A program made the position numbers and the translations under genes. A stretch of DNA of 10,810 nt from Chitinophagaceae bacterium. Lineage in GTDB: Bacteria > Bacteroidota > Bacteroidia > Chitinophagales > Chitinophagaceae. Shown here one piece after another: positions 7,112-10,810 of the stretch (position 1 is its first letter; each line of letters starts with the position of its first letter). The notes beneath the pieces are model-generated. The model had not been told where the DNA came from, searched no databases, and saw nothing but the letters and a program-made list of their open reading frames with translations. The stretch is from positions 1 to 10,810 of the forward strand of contig JADGPY010000224.1 in the NCBI GenBank assembly GCA_017882205.1. Direction: 5' to 3'.

Positions 7112-7798
7112 ATGGAAACAGCTTATAGACCCATAAAAGTGATTTTAGCCGACGATCATGAAATATTTCGTGACGGATTTAATGTCCTGATCAAAAAAAG
7201 CAAGAAGGTAGAAATTGTTGCAGAAGCCTCCAATGGCCTGGAACTGGTTGATCTGGTAAGAAGATTTAACCCGCATGTAGTTGTAACAGATATTAAGATG
7301 CCTGTACAAAATGGTATTGAGGCTACCATACAATTGACGAAGGAGATGCCTCATATTGGAATCATAGCATTATCAATGTTCGATGAAGATGATCTCATAG
7401 TTGAAATGCTGGAGGCCGGGGCCAGGGGATATTTATTAAAAAATGCTCATAAAGATGAGATCCTTGCTGCCATCGAAGCAGTATATAATCATCAAAGCTA
7501 TTATTGTAGGGATACAACGAAAAAATTGGCCAGAATGATTGCCGATAGCAGCTATAATCCTTTCAAGATCAAAGACAAACCCGAATTTACAGACAATGAG
7601 CTATCAGTCATAAGAATGATCTGCGAAGAATATTCTAACCATGAGATTGCTGATACTTTAAAGTTAAGCAGGCGTACGGTGGAAGGTTACAGAGAAAAAA
7701 TACTGGTGAAAATTAATGCGAAGAATGCAGCTGGAATCGTGATCTATGCAATTAAAAATAAACTATTTGAGCTTACCGGCTCGGGTAAATTGCTATAA
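7112..7798 (+). CDS. Orphan NarL/LuxR-family response regulator
   Basis: This is a 228-residue two-component response regulator with a standard receiver-plus-helix-turn-helix layout. In the receiver (about 8-125) the acidic pair is D14-D15, the phospho-acceptor is D60 in VVTDIKMP, the switch Ser is S88 and the invariant Lys is K110 in GYLLKNA. The LuxR-type DNA-binding domain spans about 157-222 and includes the recognition-helix region SNHEIADTLKLSRRTVEGYREKIL split across 175-198. All catalytic receiver residues are present, so phosphorylation-dependent DNA binding is expected. The ATG at 7112 is supported by the family start just before KVILADDHEIFRDG; an ATG at 7105 is out of frame. No histidine kinase is visible in the window, and the gene stands alone between a divergent and a convergent neighbour. 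Its targets are unknown, though the divergent promoter region is an obvious candidate. Confidence 0.95.
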   Translation: METAYRPIKVILADDHEIFRDGFNVLIKKSKKVEIVAEASNGLELVDLVRRFNPHVVVTDIKMPVQNGIEATIQLTKEMPHIGIIALSMFDEDDLIVEMLEAGARGYLLKNAHKDEILAAIEAVYNHQSYYCRDTTKKLARMIADSSYNPFKIKDKPEFTDNELSVIRMICEEYSNHEIADTLKLSRRTVEGYREKILVKINAKNAAGIVIYAIKNKLFELTGSGKLL

Positions 7799-7886
7799 TT
7801 CATTTCGCAAATGGCAATAAAATACCGTAATTATACCTGTTTTATGAGCGCCTAAACGATTTAACTTGCAATCAAATCACCGCAGT

Positions 7887-7917
7887 GATGTTTCGACCTG
7901 CTAACCTATGAAACATC
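7887..7917. terminator. Inverted repeat between convergent genes, possible bidirectional terminator
   Basis: GATGTTTC (7887-7894) and GAAACATC (7910-7917) form a perfect 8-bp inverted repeat with a 15-nt loop. They lie in the 169-bp spacer between the ends of the response regulator and GH3 genes. A second, smaller hairpin, ATCAC (7876-7880) with GTGAT (7885-7889), shares three bases with it, so the two stems exclude each other. The position suits termination of both convergent transcripts. No clear T tract follows on either strand, so the call is tentative. Nothing else was seen in this spacer. Confidence 0.35.
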
Positions 7918-7967
7918 TATTATAAAATTGCCTTCTTTTCTATTAAATTTCCGTCTCTAAGGTAGCT

Positions 7968-10259
7968 TTATCTTGACCAATTTACATTTGCAGATTTTAC
8001 ATCCCTGGAATTGGTACCAATATGAATAGTAAATTCTCCAGGTGCCCACACAAACTTCAGATCTGAATTATAAAATTTAAGATCTTCGGTTGTTAGCATG
8101 AATGTTACTTCTTTTGACTCTCCTGGTTGTAATAGAATTTTTTGAAATCCTTTAAGTTCCTCAACTGCTCTTGTCACACTTGCTACTGGATCTGAGAGGT
8201 ACAATTGCACTACCTCTTCGCCTTGTAAATTGCCTGTGTTAGTAACCGTTACTGAAGCAGTAAGTTTTTGATCACCTTTTATTGCTCTTCTATTGAGCTT
8301 AACCTCGCTGTAATTAAATGAAGTATAGCTAAGCCCATAACCAAATGGATAAAGTGGATCATTTGGAGCATCAAGATAACGGGATCTGTATTTATCAATT
8401 GGAGCCCCACCATAAGGTCTTCCAGTATTTTTATGATTATAATAGATAGGGATCTGGCCTACATTATAGGGAAATGATATGGTAATTTTTGCTGAGGGAT
8501 TATAGTTTCCAAACAATACGTCAGTAATAGCGTTACCTGCTTCAGTTCCGGCAAACCATGTTTCTAATATAGCGGATACATTTTTACTTTCCCATTCTAT
8601 AGTTAAAGGTCTTCCATTCATTAATAGAAGAACAACTGGTTTGCCCGTTTTTACCAATGCCTTTAATAATGTCTGCTGAGATTCAGGTAAACCAATATCT
8701 GTGCGACTTGCCGCTTCGCCACTCATACCCTGGCTTTCGCCAAGAACGGCTACGACTACATCTGACTGATTAGCCGTTGCAACTGCATCATCAATTAATT
8801 GTTGCGCAGATTTATTATCAGTTTCAATATTACCACCATCGCTATTAAGTTGATTTAATAGTAGTGGATCATCAGTTATGTTAGCCCCTTTTGAATAAAG
8901 GAATTTAACGCCCTGGATATTTTTTAATCCATCCATAACGCTGACAGCATTATGCCAATCCGAAGCTGCAGCATGCGGACCTGAAACATCTCTTCGACTA
9001 TTTGCTAAAGGACCTATCAAAGCTATCGTTCCCGATTTTTTTAATGGCAGAACCTGGTTATTATTTTTTAGCAATACAATACAATGTTCCGCAATTTGCC
9101 TGGCTGTATTTCTATTAGCTTCAGTAAAGATCTGTTGCGCTGACTCCTCGTGTAGATTTTTATATGGGTCATCAAATAACCCTAATTTATATTTCGCTTC
9201 CAGGATTCTTCTACACGCAACATCGATTTCGTTTTCTGTAATTTTCTTATCCTTAAGTGATTTCTCTAAAGTGTTTAAAAAATCTTCGCCAACCATATCC
9301 ATATCAACACCTGCATTCAATGCCAGCTTTGCCACCTCCTGGTCATCACCAAGTCCATGCTGGGTCATTTCATTGATCGCTGTATAATCTGTTACCACAA
9401 ACCCTTTAAAACCCCATTGCTTGCGTAATAAATCCGTCAATAGCCATTTATTTGCAGTAGACGGAATGCCATTTATTTCATTAAAAGAGGTCATTACACT
9501 TTCAACTCCTGCCTGTACTGCTGCTTTATATGGAGGTAAATAATATTGATACATCTTAACAGGACTCATATCCACTGTGTTGTAATCCCTGCCGGCTTCT
9601 GCAGCACCATATAGTGCAAAGTGCTTTACACAAGCCATTATAGAAGTTTTCTTTCTAAGATCATCCTGCTGATAGCCCTTTACCATTGCTTTTGCTACGA
9701 GGGCTCCGAGGTATGGATCTTCCCCTGCACCTTCAGCTATCCTCCCCCACCTGGGATCACGGGCAATATCCACCATTGGACTAAAGGTCCAGTCTAATCC
9801 GTCTGCCGCTGATTCTTCAGCAGCAATTCTGGCGCTATGTTCAATGAGATTCATATCCCAACTGGAAGCTAAACCCAATGGAATTGGAAACAAAGTAGTA
9901 TGGCCATGAATAACATCTAATCCAAAGAATAAAGGGATTTTTAATCGGGTATTCTTTACTGCCATATCCTGAAGTGTTCTAACGGCCATAACACCATGGG
10001 TATTTAAAACGCCACCCACGAGCCCACTTTTTATTTTGTCTTCTACGTTCTTACTTAATATTGGGCCCGTTACTGTAACGCCGATTGTTGGTAAATTTAA
10101 TTGACCTATTTTCTCTTTCAAAGTCATTTTCTTCATCAGGCCATCAATAAACTGATTCATTTTACTATCCTGCAATGTTTGCGCATGTGCATTAGTAATA
10201 CAAACAATCCCAAAGGCAATCAATACATTTCTAAGCATATTATTTCTTTTAATTATCAT
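7968..10259 (-). CDS. bglX: GH3 beta-glucosidase (BglX type), exported
   Basis: This is a family 3 glycoside hydrolase that removes beta-linked glucose from the non-reducing end of oligosaccharides. The chosen ATG at 10259 overlaps the upstream stop as ATGA and gives 763 residues, close to E. coli BglX (765). In-frame ATGs at 10268 and 10238 are alternatives, and all three leave a signal peptide ending AHA|Q. In numbering from 10268, the (beta/alpha)8 domain contains DPRWGRIAEGAGEDPYLG (171-188), the KHF motif (215-217) and the nucleophile D294 in VVTDYTAI. The second domain has the likely acid/base E518 in GMSGEAASR, then a C-terminal fibronectin-III-like domain (about 655-755) beginning after PFGYGLSYTSF. 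All key catalytic positions are present. Coupling to a GH144-like gene suggests sophoro-oligosaccharides as substrate. The linkage specificity is inference, since GH3 enzymes vary and gene names in this family are loosely used. Confidence 0.93.
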   Translation of the reverse strand: MIIKRNNMLRNVLIAFGIVCITNAHAQTLQDSKMNQFIDGLMKKMTLKEKIGQLNLPTIGVTVTGPILSKNVEDKIKSGLVGGVLNTHGVMAVRTLQDMAVKNTRLKIPLFFGLDVIHGHTTLFPIPLGLASSWDMNLIEHSARIAAEESAADGLDWTFSPMVDIARDPRWGRIAEGAGEDPYLGALVAKAMVKGYQQDDLRKKTSIMACVKHFALYGAAEAGRDYNTVDMSPVKMYQYYLPPYKAAVQAGVESVMTSFNEINGIPSTANKWLLTDLLRKQWGFKGFVVTDYTAINEMTQHGLGDDQEVAKLALNAGVDMDMVGEDFLNTLEKSLKDKKITENEIDVACRRILEAKYKLGLFDDPYKNLHEESAQQIFTEANRNTARQIAEHCIVLLKNNNQVLPLKKSGTIALIGPLANSRRDVSGPHAAASDWHNAVSVMDGLKNIQGVKFLYSKGANITDDPLLLNQLNSDGGNIETDNKSAQQLIDDAVATANQSDVVVAVLGESQGMSGEAASRTDIGLPESQQTLLKALVKTGKPVVLLLMNGRPLTIEWESKNVSAILETWFAGTEAGNAITDVLFGNYNPSAKITISFPYNVGQIPIYYNHKNTGRPYGGAPIDKYRSRYLDAPNDPLYPFGYGLSYTSFNYSEVKLNRRAIKGDQKLTASVTVTNTGNLQGEEVVQLYLSDPVASVTRAVEELKGFQKILLQPGESKEVTFMLTTEDLKFYNSDLKFVWAPGEFTIHIGTNSRDVKSANVNWSR

Positions 10260-10810
10260 TTTAACCATGGACTCTCAAAACCCAGTTTCTTCAAACCCTT
10301 ATGAACCTCCGGGCAACTCATAAATAATTTCCACAACAAACCAGTTCGATAATTTTCTATCATTACAATGATTGGCCCTTCATCAATGGCAAGATAGGAT
10401 TGCGCATACCAATTTTTTGTTTCATTAAATGCATCTACAAAACCATATTGCCCCCAAACCTTATCTCCCATTTCATAAAAATGTTTCAGTGCAAGCATAG
10501 AATTTCGCGGAGTATATGGGAAAGCAGACAATGAGGCTGTTGGTGATATGGTACCTATATCGTTGGTAGGTGAATGTGCGGTATATCCATTATATGTATC
10601 GCTTGAAGTAAGCCCCCAATTATTCTCCCCATATCCCTTAAATTTTTTGGGATTATCCACGCAATAGGAATAGTTAATAAGGGTATGATTTCTGTTCTGA
10701 ATCCAATAATCTGCATATTTATCCTTAAGGCCATGCGGATCCAGGCCTAAAAAAGAATATTGCGAGAAGAATAACGGGCCACCGTAATCAAATCCTAACG
10801 GCAATACATA
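10256..10810 (-). CDS. GH144/'glucoamylase' (PF10091-type) glycoside hydrolase, C-terminal part, cut by window edge
   Basis: The frame is open to the right edge and holds about 184 C-terminal codons. No true start is in the window: the leftmost start-like codon near the edge is a TTG inside the family motif, reading YVLPLGFDYGGPLFFSQYSF. The sequence matches proteins annotated 'glucoamylase family' (PF10091). Landmarks after that motif are FLGLDPHGLKDKYADYW, then NDIGTISPTASLSAFPYTP and a terminal YRTGLLWKLFMSCPEV. Characterised members in CAZy family GH144, including one from Chitinophaga pinensis, are beta-1,2-glucanases, so a starch-degrading glucoamylase is unlikely. The stop codon overlaps the ATG of the GH3 gene (ATGA), so the two are translationally coupled. 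An intact catalytic site cannot be confirmed because the N-terminal half is missing. Confidence 0.82.
   Translation of the reverse strand, partial: YVLPLGFDYGGPLFFSQYSFLGLDPHGLKDKYADYWIQNRNHTLINYSYCVDNPKKFKGYGENNWGLTSSDTYNGYTAHSPTNDIGTISPTASLSAFPYTPRNSMLALKHFYEMGDKVWGQYGFVDAFNETKNWYAQSYLAIDEGPIIVMIENYRTGLLWKLFMSCPEVHKGLKKLGFESPWLK

Noticed and set aside
10256..10810. Starch-degrading glucoamylase
   Set aside because: The family label 'glucoamylase' for PF10091 proteins is historical; characterised relatives in GH144 act on beta-1,2-glucan.
1..10810. CRISPR array, tRNA/rRNA gene, insertion sequence, prophage or defence system
   Set aside because: I saw no regularly spaced direct repeats, tRNA-like cloverleaf, transposase or integrase motifs; every large frame is accounted for by metabolic, transport or regulatory genes.

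Overview
The window is AT-rich and encodes secreted enzymes typical of the phylum Bacteroidota. These have signal peptides ending just before Gln, a YVTN-propeller/phosphoesterase fusion, GH3 and GH144-like hydrolases, and no obvious Shine-Dalgarno sequences. The gene types and the small GC-rich CCTGCC/GGCAGG hairpins fit a Chitinophagaceae-like soil or freshwater organism. That family-level placement is inference. No RNA gene, transposase, CRISPR array or phage gene was seen, and the locus looks like ordinary chromosome.

Left region (1-4429, all minus strand, so read from right to left): a compact unit pxpB - pxpC - pxpA - NRAMP-related membrane protein - M1 aminopeptidase, the last running off the left edge. 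Neighbours overlap or lie within 30 bp. PxpA, PxpB and PxpC together form the ATP-dependent prokaryotic 5-oxoprolinase, which opens 5-oxoproline (pyroglutamate) to glutamate. The transporter next to pxpA has the NRAMP fold but lacks the TM1 DPGN and TM6 MPH metal-binding motifs. It is therefore probably not an ordinary Mn/Fe importer and is a candidate carrier for 5-oxoproline or a related solute. The downstream aminopeptidase suggests a link to peptide or amino-acid scavenging.

Middle (4494-7798): a large secreted protein joins an N-terminal YVTN/YncE-type beta-propeller to a C-terminal phosphoesterase (AcpA/phospholipase C-like, alkaline phosphatase superfamily). It lies 64 bp upstream of pxpB on the same strand, with a GC-rich hairpin between them. 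Divergent from it is an orphan NarL/LuxR-family response regulator, on the plus strand with no histidine kinase in view.

Right region (7968-10810, minus strand): a GH3 beta-glucosidase (BglX type) is coupled by an ATGA stop/start overlap to an upstream gene whose C-terminal part matches the 'glucoamylase' PF10091/GH144 family. Characterised GH144 enzymes act on beta-1,2-glucan, so the pair may be a two-enzyme module that first cuts beta-1,2-glucan and then releases glucose. The response regulator and the GH3 gene converge on a 169-bp spacer that holds an inverted repeat but no gene.
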